Source: Euryhalocaulis caribicus (GTDB lineage: Bacteria; Pseudomonadota; Alphaproteobacteria; Caulobacterales; Maricaulaceae). Taken from it: 64,000 nucleotides of DNA. Positions 16,564-24,917 of the stretch are shown piece by piece. The position numbers and the translations under genes are program-made. The notes beneath the pieces are model-generated. The model had not been told where the DNA came from and did no database searches. It saw only the letters and a program-made list of their open reading frames with translations. The DNA is taken from positions 1 through 64,000 of the forward strand of contig NZ_ASJA01000013.1 of NCBI RefSeq assembly GCF_000412185.1, written 5' to 3'. Numbering within the stretch: position 1 is the stretch's first letter; the number at the start of each line of letters is the position of its first letter.

Positions 16564-17310
16564 ATGCGTCTTCCCCCGTCCGTTGCCGGCTATTTCGCCA
16601 AGTTGCCGCCCGGGCAGCGCCTGGCCTGGCTGCTGGGCGCGTCCGCCCTGTTGCATTTGCTGGCGTTTCAACTGGCCGGACTGCTGCCCGAGCGCCGGGT
16701 GCGCGCGCCGGAGCGGCCAATCCCGGTGACGCTGGTTCCGGCCCCGCCGCGCGAGGCCCCGCCCGCCGCCGTTCCAGACAATGCGGTTCCCGCCGCCCCG
16801 CCCGCCATCGAGGCGCCGCAGGAGGAAACGGCGGAGCCGCGGCCCGCCCCGGCGGAGGCGGTTTCGCGGCCTGTCCGGCGGGACGAGGCGGAAGACGACC
16901 CCGAAGAGGAGGCCGCCCCGGACGCGGAGGCGGAAACGCCCGGCGTCAGCCTGGTCGCGCCGGACGGCGCCGCGCCGCGCTATGCGCCGCTGAACGAGGG
17001 CGAGTCTTCCGGCCGGCTGGCGCCGTTCCGTGACGGCCTGCCGCCGGGCGTGGCGCTGGACCGGGCCGTGCGGTCGCTGGAATGCCGCAAGCTGGACCCG
17101 GACGATCCCGAACATGACGAGGTCTGCGCGGGGGTGACTCCGGCCGAGCTGGTCGACCGCGACATGCCGGTGCGCGTGATCCGCGAGGCCGAGTTCGAGG
17201 CCATCCTGGAACAGCGCCGCGAAATGCGCCGCCGCAACGCCGAACAGCCCATGGACATGGCCCCGGAAAAGCCGGGCTGCGTCCTCGGCGTTTCGGGCGC
17301 CGATTGCTAG
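16564..17310 (+). CDS. TonB-like membrane-anchored Pro/Glu-rich protein
   Basis: A 248-residue protein with one N-terminal membrane helix (LAWLLGASALLHLLAFQLAGL, residues about 20-40 with a His inside it, as in TonB). A long Pro/Ala/Glu-rich extended region follows at residues about 50-140. The C-terminal 90 residues contain Cys in SLECRKL, DEVCAGV and KPGCVLG and end GADC, which may pair. There is no recognisable TonB C-terminal domain. It probably spans the periplasm. The ATG at 16564 begins the membrane-anchor protein; an ATG 13 codons earlier is also in frame. The gene lies between ialB and a VOC gene. Confidence 0.65.
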   Translation: MRLPPSVAGYFAKLPPGQRLAWLLGASALLHLLAFQLAGLLPERRVRAPERPIPVTLVPAPPREAPPAAVPDNAVPAAPPAIEAPQEETAEPRPAPAEAVSRPVRRDEAEDDPEEEAAPDAEAETPGVSLVAPDGAAPRYAPLNEGESSGRLAPFRDGLPPGVALDRAVRSLECRKLDPDDPEHDEVCAGVTPAELVDRDMPVRVIREAEFEAILEQRREMRRRNAEQPMDMAPEKPGCVLGVSGADC

Positions 17311-17364
17311 GGGGTTCGAGCGCGCTCATAATCGGGCGCGGCAACCGCGAGCAGGAGACGACCC

Positions 17365-17814
17365 ATGTCCAGCGCACCCGCCCTGACCCCGCATCTGGTG
17401 ATGAAAGATGCCGGAAAGGCGATTGAATTCTACAAGGCCGCCTTCGGCGCCGAAGAGCTGTTCCGCCTGACCGAACCCTCCGGCAAGATCGGCCATGCGG
17501 AGATGAAGATCGGCGGGTCCGTATTCATGCTGGCCGATGAATATCCCGATATGAGCGCGGTGGGGCCGCAGACGCTGGGCGGCACGCCGGTCAAGCTGCA
17601 CCTGGCCGTGGAGAACGCCGATGCGGCTGTCGAGCGCGCCCAGAAGGCGGGGGCCGAGCTGGTCCGCCCGCCGCAGGACGAGTTTTACGGCGAGCGCACG
17701 GCGATGATCGCCGACCCGTTCGGCCATCAATGGTTCCTGGCCCAGCATCTGGAAGACGTGCCGCCGGAGGAGATGCAGAAGCGGTTCGAGGCGCTGATCT
17801 CGGGGGGCGACTGA
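17365..17814 (+). CDS. VOC family protein (PhnB-like glyoxalase/bleomycin-resistance fold)
   Basis: A 149-residue protein with two beta-alpha-beta-beta-beta modules. The first contains [22 protein letters not shown] and the second [20 protein letters not shown], ending in [12 protein letters not shown]. These are the hallmarks of PhnB-type VOC proteins. The substrate is unknown and the metal-ligand set is incomplete. The gene precedes rlmN by 47 bases on the same strand and may be cotranscribed with it. Confidence 0.88.
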   Translation: MSSAPALTPHLVMKDAGKAIEFYKAAFGAEELFRLTEPSGKIGHAEMKIGGSVFMLADEYPDMSAVGPQTLGGTPVKLHLAVENADAAVERAQKAGAELVRPPQDEFYGERTAMIADPFGHQWFLAQHLEDVPPEEMQKRFEALISGGD

Positions 17815-17861
17815 GACCCCGCCCTCGCAAAATCCCGCGCAAACCGCTATATGCGCGCGCA

Positions 17862-19025
17862 ATGACCGTAACGCTCGACCTTTCCACCGCGCGGCCCGCC
17901 GCGCCTGACGCCCGGCCGTCCCTTGTCGGCCTGACGCGCGAGAAGCTGCGCGCCGCGCTGATCGAAATGGGCGTGGACGAGAAGAAGTCGAAAATGCGGG
18001 CCAGCCAGCTCTGGCGCTGGATCTATCATTACGGCATGACCGATTTCTCGGAGATGACCGACATCTCCAAGGATCTGCGGGTGCAGCTGGCGGAGCATTT
18101 CACGCTGGAGCGGCCGGAGATCGTGGACCGTCAGGTCAGCGTCGACGGCACGCGGAAATATCTGATCCGTATGTCGCCGGGCGTGGAGGCCGAAGTGGTC
18201 TTCATTCCGGATGTGGGCCGGGCCGGGGCGCTGTGCGTTTCCTCCCAGGTCGGCTGCACGCTGAACTGCACCTTCTGCCACACCGGTACGCAGGCGCTGG
18301 TGCGCAACCTCACCGCCGAGGAGATCGTGGCGCAGGTCATGGTGGCCCGCGACGATCTGGAGGAATGGCCGACGAGCACCGAGAACCGGCGGCTGACGAA
18401 CATCGTCTTCATGGGCATGGGCGAGCCGCTCTATAATCTCGACAATGTCTCCGACGCCATCGACGTGATCGCGGACGGCGACGGCATCGCCATTTCGCGC
18501 CGCCGCATCACGGTTTCCACCTCCGGCGTGGTGCCCAAGATCGTGGAGCTGGGCGAGCGCACGCGCACCATGCTGGCGATCAGCCTGCACGCCACGAACG
18601 ACCCGCTGCGCGACGAGCTGGTGCCGCTGAACAAGAAATTCCCGCTTGAGCAGCTGATGGACGCCATCCGCGCCTATCCGGACCTCGGCAATTCCAAGCG
18701 GGTGACGTTCGAATATGTCATGCTGAAAGACGTCAATGACTCCCCGGCGGAGGCGCGGGCGCTGGTCAAGCTGCTGGAAGGCGTGCCGGCCAAGATCAAT
18801 CTGATCCCGTTCAATCCCTGGCCCGGCAGCCCGTATGAGTGCTCCGACTGGGAGACGATCGAGGCGTTCGCCGAAGTCATCAACAAGGCCGGCTACGCCT
18901 CCCCCATCCGCACCCCGCGCGGCCGCGACATCTTCGCCGCCTGCGGCCAGCTGCGCAGCGAGTCCAAGAAGGTGCGCGCCAGCGAGCGTAAGAAGCTGGA
19001 GCGGGAGCAGGCCGCGGCCTCCTGA
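17862..19025 (+). CDS. rlmN: Dual-specificity 23S rRNA/tRNA adenine-C2 methyltransferase RlmN
   Basis: A 387-residue radical-SAM enzyme that makes 2-methyladenosine at A2503 of 23S rRNA and A37 of tRNAs. The iron-sulfur motif [11 protein letters not shown] lies at about residues 125-135. SQVGC precedes it, and the methyl-carrier Cys is in IFAACGQL near the C-terminus. [10 protein letters not shown] and SLHATND are typical. The start MTVTLDLST is preferred, since earlier in-frame ATGs overlap the VOC gene. The conserved N-terminal HhH-like region ([12 protein letters not shown]) is complete. Confidence 0.97.
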   Translation: MTVTLDLSTARPAAPDARPSLVGLTREKLRAALIEMGVDEKKSKMRASQLWRWIYHYGMTDFSEMTDISKDLRVQLAEHFTLERPEIVDRQVSVDGTRKYLIRMSPGVEAEVVFIPDVGRAGALCVSSQVGCTLNCTFCHTGTQALVRNLTAEEIVAQVMVARDDLEEWPTSTENRRLTNIVFMGMGEPLYNLDNVSDAIDVIADGDGIAISRRRITVSTSGVVPKIVELGERTRTMLAISLHATNDPLRDELVPLNKKFPLEQLMDAIRAYPDLGNSKRVTFEYVMLKDVNDSPAEARALVKLLEGVPAKINLIPFNPWPGSPYECSDWETIEAFAEVINKAGYASPIRTPRGRDIFAACGQLRSESKKVRASERKKLEREQAAAS

Positions 19026-19093
19026 ATCGGTCCGGAACAGTCGCCGCGCCCGTTCCGTTCATTCTCCAAATGATAAGATGGAGGATGAACCCC

Positions 19094-19429
19094 ATGGCCG
19101 GTCAGGCGAAACAGCCGAAAAAAGACCTTCGCTATCAGCAGCCGACGACGCGTGAAGAACAGCTTCACAGCGATATTGATCTGGCGGACCAGCCTCCTGC
19201 GGGCCAAGGCGGCCGCGCCGGTGGCGAGATGAACCGCGATATCGGCTCGCGTGACGAGGAGAAGCGTGCATTCGAGCGCCCGGCTGGCGCGACGCGTGTC
19301 ACCAAGTCCGACGAAAAGCCCAAGGAAGACCGCAATTTCTCCGAGCAGGAGGAATATATGGACGAGGACAAGCTCGATCCGAAGGACAAGGCCGCCGCGC
19401 GCTATCACGGGCGCAGCGACGAGGCCTAG
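19094..19429 (+). CDS. Hydrophilic hypothetical protein
   Basis: A 111-residue, highly charged protein rich in Lys, Glu, Asp and Gln, with no hydrophobic segment and probably largely disordered. No family is recognised. ATGs three and eight codons upstream are also possible starts. The reading frame overlaps the last four bases of the convergent LigD polymerase-domain gene, a common arrangement for tightly packed real genes. Confidence 0.6.
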   Translation: MAGQAKQPKKDLRYQQPTTREEQLHSDIDLADQPPAGQGGRAGGEMNRDIGSRDEEKRAFERPAGATRVTKSDEKPKEDRNFSEQEEYMDEDKLDPKDKAAARYHGRSDEA

Positions 19430-20322
19430 CCCGTCAGCTTCAGACGATTGTGAGTTTTTAGAAAATCCGCCCAGGGGTCGGTCTTCTGGCCGAGCCTCTG
19501 GCGGATATTTTTTATGGTGTATTGCTGAGGGTGGATGTCGCTGGATGTCAGTTCGTCCCAGTCGAGCGGGCAGGCGATGGGGGCGCCGTCCCTGGCGCGC
19601 AGCGAATAGGGGGCGACGCGGGTCTGGCCGTAGGCGTTGCGGTAGGTGTCGATGAAGATCTTGCCGCCGCGCTTGTTCTTGCGGTGCTGAGTGGTGGTGG
19701 CGTCCGGGCAGTGTTCTTCCAGTTCCTTGGCGATGCGGCGGGACTCGTCCCGCATCTCCTGGAAATCATGGTCGCGGCGCAACGGCACGCAGATATGGAA
19801 GCCGCGCGAGCCGGTGGTCTTCACGAAGGATTTGAGGCCCCGCTCCTCCAGGATCCCTTTCAGCTCCAGCGCCACCTTGCGCACCGTGTCGGAATAATCC
19901 TCGGACGGGTCGAGATCGAAGACCATGACGTCCGGGTGGTCGGGCTTGTCGGTGCGGGCGAGCGGGGCGTGGATGACCAGTATGCCGGCATTGTTCGCCA
20001 TCCAGACAAGGTCGGCCTCGGCATGGGCGGAAAGCTGGGTCATGGACCCGCCCTCCCGCTTGTCGAAATCGACGCGCTTGATCCAGTCCGGCGCGTAGTC
20101 GGGGGCGTGTTTCTGGTAGAAGCCCTCGCCTTTCAGCCCGTCGGGATAGCGTTTGAAGGTGAGGGCGCGGTCCTCGAGATAGGGCAGGGCGAGGTCCGCG
20201 ATATCGGAATAATATTCGATGACATCGCCCTTGGTGACGCCCTCGTCCGGGAACAGCACCTTGTCGAGGCTGGAAATTTCCACCTCGTGATTGCCGACCT
20301 TCACCGTCTGACTCTTGCTCAT
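19426..20322 (-). CDS. ligD-pol: LigD polymerase (POL) domain protein, NHEJ
   Basis: A 298-residue stand-alone LigD primase-polymerase domain. Conserved features: SSLDKVLFPDEGVTKGD at the N-terminus, MVFDLDPSED with the catalytic DxD pair, and TTGSRGFHICVPL with the active-site His. The end (DIHPQQYTIKNI) is usual for the domain. It adds ribo- or deoxynucleotides at double-strand break ends during non-homologous end joining. Its start overlaps the stop of the ligase gene by four bases (ATGA), so it is the last gene of a three-gene LigD operon. No Ku gene is present in this window. Confidence 0.92.
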   Translation of the reverse strand: MSKSQTVKVGNHEVEISSLDKVLFPDEGVTKGDVIEYYSDIADLALPYLEDRALTFKRYPDGLKGEGFYQKHAPDYAPDWIKRVDFDKREGGSMTQLSAHAEADLVWMANNAGILVIHAPLARTDKPDHPDVMVFDLDPSEDYSDTVRKVALELKGILEERGLKSFVKTTGSRGFHICVPLRRDHDFQEMRDESRRIAKELEEHCPDATTTQHRKNKRGGKIFIDTYRNAYGQTRVAPYSLRARDGAPIACPLDWDELTSSDIHPQQYTIKNIRQRLGQKTDPWADFLKTHNRLKLTG

Positions 20323-21314
20323 TTCGGGCGCTCCCGGACCACCGATTTTGGATCCTTGTCGTCGCGCAGTCCCAGAAAGCGCGGATGACGTAATTTTCCC
20401 GAGCCGGTCCATTCAGTGAAACCCACCTCGCCGACGAATTTGGGCTGCACCCAGTGCACGTTCTTGCCGTCCGGCGGATCGGCGAAGGGCGACGTCTTGC
20501 GTTCCGCGCTTTTCAGCTTCGCGCCAAATTCCTCCAGGAACTGATCGTCGAAACCGGTGCCGACGCGGCCGGCATATTTCAGATCGCCGTCTTCGTAATA
20601 GCCGAGAAGAAGCGCGCCGAAGCCAATGCGCGAGCCTTCCGGCTCGCTATAGCCGCCGATGACCAGCTCCTGGCCCTTGTCGCACTTGAATTTCAGCCAG
20701 TCCTTGGAGCGCTTGAAGCGATAGGGGGCGTTCGCCTTCTTGGCGATCAGGCCTTCCCACCCCTTTCGGCAGGCCTCACGGAGGAAAGTTTCGCCGTCCT
20801 CGTTCCTGTGCTCGGTGAAGCGGATCGGGTCTTTGAATTTCAACGCGCCGCGCAGCACGGATTTGCGGGCGCGCAGGGGCAGGCGGGACACATCGGACCC
20901 GCCGAAATGCAGTATGTCGAAGGCGTAGAAGAAGACCGGCACGCCGGAAGCTTTCGCCCGTTCGGCGTCATGGATGCCCATGCGGTCCTGCAGCTTCGAG
21001 AAGCTGGTGACGTCGCCGTCGAACGTCACGACCTCGCCATCGATGATCAGGTCCGGGCCGCCTTCCAGCGCCTCGGCGATCTCGGGATAGGTATCGTCAT
21101 TGCGGTTCTTGTTGCGGCTATAGAGCCTCACCTTGCCGTCCTTGCGGAAGGCGAGCAGCCGCACCCCGTCCAGCTTGCGCTCATAAATCCAGTTCTCGTC
21201 GGAGAAATACTCGTCGGTCAGCACGGCGAGCTGCGGGTCCACCCAGTCCGGGAAGGCCTGATCGCGGACCTTCTCCCGGTCCTCCCCGGAAAGATCGGCG
21301 AGCGGATCGCTCAT
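20319..21314 (-). CDS. ligD-lig: LigD ATP-dependent DNA ligase (LIG) domain protein
   Basis: A 331-residue ATP-dependent DNA ligase. The nucleotidyltransferase motif is YERKLDGVR with Lys47 as the adenylated residue. Motif III-like IIDGEVV, motif IV WEGLIAKK and motif V WLKFKCDK are present, followed by an OB-fold domain from about residue 215 (ELVIGGYSEPEGSRIGFGALLLG). It seals breaks in NHEJ. It overlaps the upstream PE gene and the downstream POL gene by four bases each. These three genes correspond in order to the domains of the single-chain Pseudomonas-type LigD. Confidence 0.94.
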   Translation of the reverse strand: MSDPLADLSGEDREKVRDQAFPDWVDPQLAVLTDEYFSDENWIYERKLDGVRLLAFRKDGKVRLYSRNKNRNDDTYPEIAEALEGGPDLIIDGEVVTFDGDVTSFSKLQDRMGIHDAERAKASGVPVFFYAFDILHFGGSDVSRLPLRARKSVLRGALKFKDPIRFTEHRNEDGETFLREACRKGWEGLIAKKANAPYRFKRSKDWLKFKCDKGQELVIGGYSEPEGSRIGFGALLLGYYEDGDLKYAGRVGTGFDDQFLEEFGAKLKSAERKTSPFADPPDGKNVHWVQPKFVGEVGFTEWTGSGKLRHPRFLGLRDDKDPKSVVRERPK

Positions 21315-21906
21315 TCGCCTTCCTCGTCCGCAATCTGTTTCATCGTGCGCCCCGTGAGGGCAGATTTGGTCTCCGTGCTCACCGGGTTGCGGCGGGCGTC
21401 AGCCTCGTCATCGCCGATCTTGGCCAGCAGCCAGTTTTTCTCTCCCCGCCCAGCTTGGCGTGGATCAGCGCCCAGCCGCCGGTCAGCTTCTCCCCCTCCA
21501 GCCACACCTCGACATGGCCCTTGGCGAGCGACTCCTCCATCGAGAGCGGCTCGTCCTTGTCCGACATCAGGTTTCTATAGGGGCCGCCATCCCAGACCAT
21601 GACCGTGCCGCCGCCATATTCGTCTTCCGGGATCACGCCCTCGAAATCCTTGTAGTCGAGCGGGTGATCCTCGGTCCGCACGGCCAGGCGCTTGTCGCCG
21701 GGGTCCATGGAGGGGCCTTTGGGCACGGCCCAGCTGACCAGAACGCCGTCAATCTCCAGCCGGAAATCGTAATGCAGGCTGGAGGCCGCGTGCTTCTGGA
21801 TCACGAAGACCGGGCGGTCGGAGGATTTCGCCTTCGAGCCGTCGGGCTCGGGCGTTTTGCGGAAATCGCGTTTTTCGAGATAGGTCTTGAGTTTGTTCTG
21901 GCTCAT
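21311..21906 (-). pseudogene. ligD-pe: LigD 3'-phosphoesterase (PE) domain gene with a one-base frameshift
   Basis: The frame starting MSQNKLKTY encodes a PE domain with VFVIQKHAASSLHYDFRLE and RTEDHPLDY, which hold the metal and catalytic His/Asp residues, and EGVIPEDEYGGGTV. After GGWALIHAKLGG the frame goes wrong and stops at 21379 (175 residues). The expected continuation, GEKNWLLAKIGDDEADAR, is in the next frame and ends at 21311. Restoring one base near 21444-21450 (a CCCCGCC run) gives 198 residues and an ATGA overlap with the ligase gene, exactly like the LIG/POL junction. Either a sequencing error or a real mutation; the missing end is short and lies past the catalytic core. Confidence 0.85.
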
Positions 21907-21985
21907 GGCTGGCGCGATTGCGTGTTCCGGGGCTAGTAGAGTGACGCGCCAGAAGAACGGCGCATCGCCCGGAACGGTTCCCGCC

Positions 21986-22513
21986 ATGGCCTCTCTGCCC
22001 GCCCTTGCCACAGACCGCCTGACGCTGCGCCCTCTGGCGGGCGAGGACGGCGCCGCCCTGCATGCCGCCTTCTCCGATCCCGGGGTGATGAAATACTGGT
22101 CAGGCGGCCCGCATGAAACAGTGGAGCAGACGCTGGCCTATGCGGCCGAGAACGCGGCCGGGGAGCCTTACGCCACCTGGGCAATTACCGAGGATGGAGG
22201 CGAGGCGCTGGGCTGGGTAACGCTGGGCAGTGAGCGGCCGGGCGTGGCCGAGATCGGATTTATCCTGCGCCGGGACCGCTGGGGCCGCGGCTATGCGGGC
22301 GAAGCCGCGCAGGCCGTTCTGGCGTACGGTTTCGCGGAGATGGGGCTGCACCGGGTCTTCGCCGATATCGATCCGGACAATGCGGCCTCGATCGGCGTGG
22401 TCGTGCGGCTGGGGTTTCGGCTGGAAGGGCGGCTGCGGCAGGCGTGGAAGACCCATATCGGACTGCGCGACAGCCTGATCTATGGCCTGTTGAAAGACGA
22501 ATATCGGACATGA
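21986..22513 (+). CDS. GNAT family N-acetyltransferase
   Basis: A 175-residue RimJ/RimL-type acetyltransferase. TDRLTLRPLAGEDG at the N-terminus, IGFILRRDRWGRGYAGEA (acetyl-CoA pyrophosphate loop R-x-x-G-x-G/A) and HRVFADIDPDNAASIGVVVRLGF are diagnostic. The substrate may be a ribosomal protein N-terminus or a small amine. It is divergent from the LigD operon, with 79 bases between the two starts, and is followed immediately by a strong terminator. Earlier in-frame starts overlap the PE gene and are rejected. Confidence 0.9.
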   Translation: MASLPALATDRLTLRPLAGEDGAALHAAFSDPGVMKYWSGGPHETVEQTLAYAAENAAGEPYATWAITEDGGEALGWVTLGSERPGVAEIGFILRRDRWGRGYAGEAAQAVLAYGFAEMGLHRVFADIDPDNAASIGVVVRLGFRLEGRLRQAWKTHIGLRDSLIYGLLKDEYRT

Positions 22514-22514
22514 A

Positions 22515-22541
22515 AAACCCCGGCGCGGCGCGCCGGGGTTT
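22515..22541. terminator. Bidirectional hairpin terminator
   Basis: AAACCCCGGCGC (22515-22526) pairs perfectly with GCGCCGGGGTTT (22530-22541) around a three-base loop. A-rich bases on the left and T-rich on the right allow it to end transcripts of the GNAT gene (plus strand) and of the EF-hand gene (minus strand). Confidence 0.85.
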
Positions 22542-22573
22542 CTCTGCAAGGTCTGTTTACGCGAAAGCGAGGC

Positions 22574-22882
22574 TTATTCGGCTTCGCTGTCGTCGGACAT
22601 GTCATGGTCTTCCATGCCATCATCCATCTTTTCCGCGTCATGCGCGGCGTGCCAGGCGTCGACTTCATCCTTGCTGAGGTCGCCGCTGCCATCGGTGTCG
22701 GCTTCAGCGAAATCGGCTTCGGTTGCGTCTTCCTTGGCGGCCGCAACTTCTTCCCAGGACAGGGCGCCGTTGCCGTCAGTGTCGGCGGCGGCGAACTTGT
22801 CTTCCTTGTCGCCGGGGTTGCCGGCCATGGCGGCGGACGCGGCGAAAAGGGCGGCTGTGGTGATGATCAGGGTCTTCTTCAT
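22574..22882 (-). CDS. Secreted EF-hand calcium-binding protein A
   Basis: A 102-residue protein with signal peptide MKKTLIITTAALFAASAAMA. Two canonical EF-hand loops follow: DTDGNGALSWEE (about residues 34-45) and DTDGSGDLSKDE (about 62-73), both with the D-x-D-x-D/S-G-x-x-x-x-x-E pattern needed for calcium. The tail is an acidic Asp/Glu/His/Met-rich stretch (DDGMEDHDMSDDSEAE). It probably buffers or senses calcium in the periplasm. It is paralogous to the next gene on the same strand, about 240 bases away. Confidence 0.9.
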   Translation of the reverse strand: MKKTLIITTAALFAASAAMAGNPGDKEDKFAAADTDGNGALSWEEVAAAKEDATEADFAEADTDGSGDLSKDEVDAWHAAHDAEKMDDGMEDHDMSDDSEAE

Positions 22883-23063
22883 GTTGGTTGTTTCCTCCCA
22901 TACGCGAAAAGCGCCGAGCGGGGGCGTCAGGCGCGGCTTGTTATTTAGTCTTGCTCCCCAAGCGGGATGAATAGCGCAAATTGAGGTGTCGCTTTCAAGT
23001 CTAAAATTGGGCGAAACCGGGGCGGTCCAAATTTTTCTGACCTATCAACTTGATTGTGCATAG

Positions 23064-23095
23064 AAAAACCCCCGGCGCGGGCGCGCCGGGGTTTT
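23064..23095. terminator. Bidirectional hairpin terminator
   Basis: AAAACCCC...GGCGCG at 23064-23079 pairs with CGCGCCGGGGTTTT at 23082-23095, with a single extra C on the left arm. It ends the minus-strand EF-hand gene B, whose stop is at 23119, through the A-run that reads as a T-run on that strand. The stem sequence is nearly the same as the terminator at 22515. Confidence 0.82.
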
Positions 23096-23118
23096 CCCGA
23101 TTGGAAAGGCGTGACGCT

Positions 23119-23412
23119 CTAGTAGGTGTCGTCAGCCTCGGGCTCTTCCATGGAGCCGGAGTCCGACATGTCGTCGGCGCGCTTCTTCTCTTCCTTCCAG
23201 GTGTCGAATTCGTCCTCCGACAGGAAGCCGTCGGCATCCGCGTCATAGGCGTCGAAGTCTTCCTGGGTGACTTCCGGCTTCTCGGCCTGCACCTCGTCCA
23301 GCGTCAGCTGGTTGTCGCCATTCGTGTCGACGGCGGTGAAGTCGATATTGCCGGCCAGAGCGGCGGAACCCGCAAACAGGGCGGCGGCGGAAATGATCAG
23401 AGCGTTCTTCAT
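23119..23412 (-). CDS. Secreted EF-hand calcium-binding protein B
   Basis: A 97-residue paralogue of EF-hand protein A. The signal peptide is MKNALIISAAALFAGSAALAG; the loops are DTNGDNQLTLDE (about residues 29-40) and DADADGFLSEDE (about 57-68). In the first loop position 6 is Asn in place of the usual Gly, so calcium binding there may be weaker. The tail is acidic and ends DDTY. The start MKNALI is chosen over an open upstream extension because it begins the signal peptide and follows an AAAGGAGG-like Shine-Dalgarno. Confidence 0.88.
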   Translation of the reverse strand: MKNALIISAAALFAGSAALAGNIDFTAVDTNGDNQLTLDEVQAEKPEVTQEDFDAYDADADGFLSEDEFDTWKEEKKRADDMSDSGSMEEPEADDTY

Positions 23413-23556
23413 GGCTATCAAAGCCTCCTTTTTCCATCCTCGTCCCCGCGGCATTCTTGTTGTTCGTGTCTTGCGGAGACGGGTCAGAAAACGAGGCGGG
23501 AGAGCAACAGTTCCTGCGCGGCTGGAGGCCATTTCGTGACCTGAATCGGGCAGGAA

Positions 23557-24156
23557 TCAGGCGCCGCCGCCCATCGCTTTTACCGGCGCGTGACGGTGGC
23601 AATCGGTGGTGTGGTCATTGACCATGCCGACCGCCTGCATAAAGGCGTAAACAATGACCGGCCCGCAAAACTTGAAGCCGCGTTTCTTGAGGTCCTTGGC
23701 GATCTGTTCGCTCAGCGGCGTTTTCGCGGGAACCTGGCCGCTGGACGGAAAATCGGTCTGTAGCGGTTTTCCGCCGGCATAGGTCCAGAGAAACTCCGAA
23801 AAGTCCTCGCCCGCCTCGCGCATATCCAGAAAGGCCTGCGCATTGCCGATGGCGGCGGCGGTCTTGGCTTTCGACCGGATGACGCCGGGGTCGGAAAGGA
23901 TGCGGGCGATGTCCTCCTCGCCATAGCGGGCGATGGCCTCCGGATCGAACTGATCGAAGGCGGCGCGGATGGTTTCGCGCTTTCGCAGGATAGTGATCCA
24001 GGCGAGGCCCGCCTGCATGCCGTCCAGGATCAGTTTTTCCCAAAGCGCGCGGGAATCATATTCGGGCACGCCCCATTCGGTATCGTGATAGGCGCAATAG
24101 AGGGCGTCGTTTTCCGGGACCCAGGCGCAGCGGGATAGCGTTTGATCGGCGGGCAT
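23557..24156 (-). CDS. tag: DNA-3-methyladenine glycosylase I
   Basis: A 199-residue base-excision enzyme that removes 3-methyladenine. RCAWVPENDALYCAYHDTEW holds the first Cys and His zinc ligands, and NDHTTDCHRH near the C-terminus holds the second pair. The HhH region is AGLAWITILRKRE, and KFCGPVIVYAFMQAVGMVNDH is the conserved C-terminal block. The start MPADQTLS is chosen because AGGAG sits five bases before it; a start seven codons upstream is possible. It is divergent from the ABM/HIT pair. Confidence 0.95.
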   Translation of the reverse strand: MPADQTLSRCAWVPENDALYCAYHDTEWGVPEYDSRALWEKLILDGMQAGLAWITILRKRETIRAAFDQFDPEAIARYGEEDIARILSDPGVIRSKAKTAAAIGNAQAFLDMREAGEDFSEFLWTYAGGKPLQTDFPSSGQVPAKTPLSEQIAKDLKKRGFKFCGPVIVYAFMQAVGMVNDHTTDCHRHAPVKAMGGGA

Positions 24157-24204
24157 GGGGACTCCTATGCTGGACATCCCACCCGTTAGCCGAAGAGGCG
24201 CCCG

Positions 24205-24513
24205 ATGACCATTGCCGTCTTGTATCGCTGGACCGTCAAACCCGGCATGGAGGAGCAGTTCCGCCAGGGCTGGGTGGAGGGCACGCGGGCCATCCACAAA
24301 CATTGCGGCTCCTATGGCGCGCGGCTGCACAGGAACGAAGACGGCGTCTATGTCTCCTATGCCCGCTGGCCGGACGAGGAAACGCGGCAGGCCTGCTCGG
24401 GCAAGGTGGATCATTCGAAAGACGGTTTCCCGGAGATGCGCGAAGCGACGGAGGAATTTCTGGGAGAGGAGTTGTTGCCCATTACCGACGATCTTCTGGA
24501 CGAGCCGCAATGA
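24205..24513 (+). CDS. ABM-domain (antibiotic biosynthesis monooxygenase-like) protein
   Basis: A 102-residue dimeric alpha/beta-barrel type protein. IAVLYRWTVKPGMEEQFRQGW is the typical first strand and helix, and DGVYVSYARWPDEETRQA the second half. Such proteins may be cofactor-free oxygenases or small-molecule binding proteins. The stop overlaps the start of the HIT gene by four bases, so the two are translated together. The substrate is unknown. Confidence 0.75.
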   Translation: MTIAVLYRWTVKPGMEEQFRQGWVEGTRAIHKHCGSYGARLHRNEDGVYVSYARWPDEETRQACSGKVDHSKDGFPEMREATEEFLGEELLPITDDLLDEPQ

Positions 24514-24917
24514 GCGGCTTCACGCTGGATCCGCGGCTTGAGGCCGACTCGGTCTTCGTCGCCGATCTGGCGCTCAGCCAGCTGCGGCTGCAGAACGATG
24601 CGCGCTATGTCTGGTGCGTGCTGGTCCCCCGCCTGGAAAAACTGACGGAGCTGGATGACCTGTCAGCAGAGGACCGCGCGGCGCTGATGGAGGAGGCGGT
24701 GGCCGTGGGCGCGGCGATCCGCGCCGCCACTCAAGTCGACAAGATCAATACCGGGGCGCTGGGCAATATCGTGCGCCAGCTTCATGTCCATGTGATCGGC
24801 CGGCGGGAGGGCGACGCCGCCTGGCCCGGCCCTGTCTGGGGTCATGGCGCCGCGGAGCCGTATGAACCTGCGGTGCTGGAGGCGCGCATAACGGCGCTCC
24901 GCAAGGCGGCCGCCTAG
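24510..24917 (+). CDS. HIT family hydrolase
   Basis: A 135-residue histidine-triad protein. The triad motif is QLHVHVIGRREGD at about residues 89-101, with the nucleotide-binding block VWCVLVPRLEKLTELDDL in the N-terminal half. HIT proteins hydrolyse or transfer nucleotides from phosphoramidates and dinucleotides. It overlaps the ABM gene (ATGA) and ends four bases into the convergent ArsR regulator gene. Confidence 0.92.
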   Translation: MSGFTLDPRLEADSVFVADLALSQLRLQNDARYVWCVLVPRLEKLTELDDLSAEDRAALMEEAVAVGAAIRAATQVDKINTGALGNIVRQLHVHVIGRREGDAAWPGPVWGHGAAEPYEPAVLEARITALRKAAA

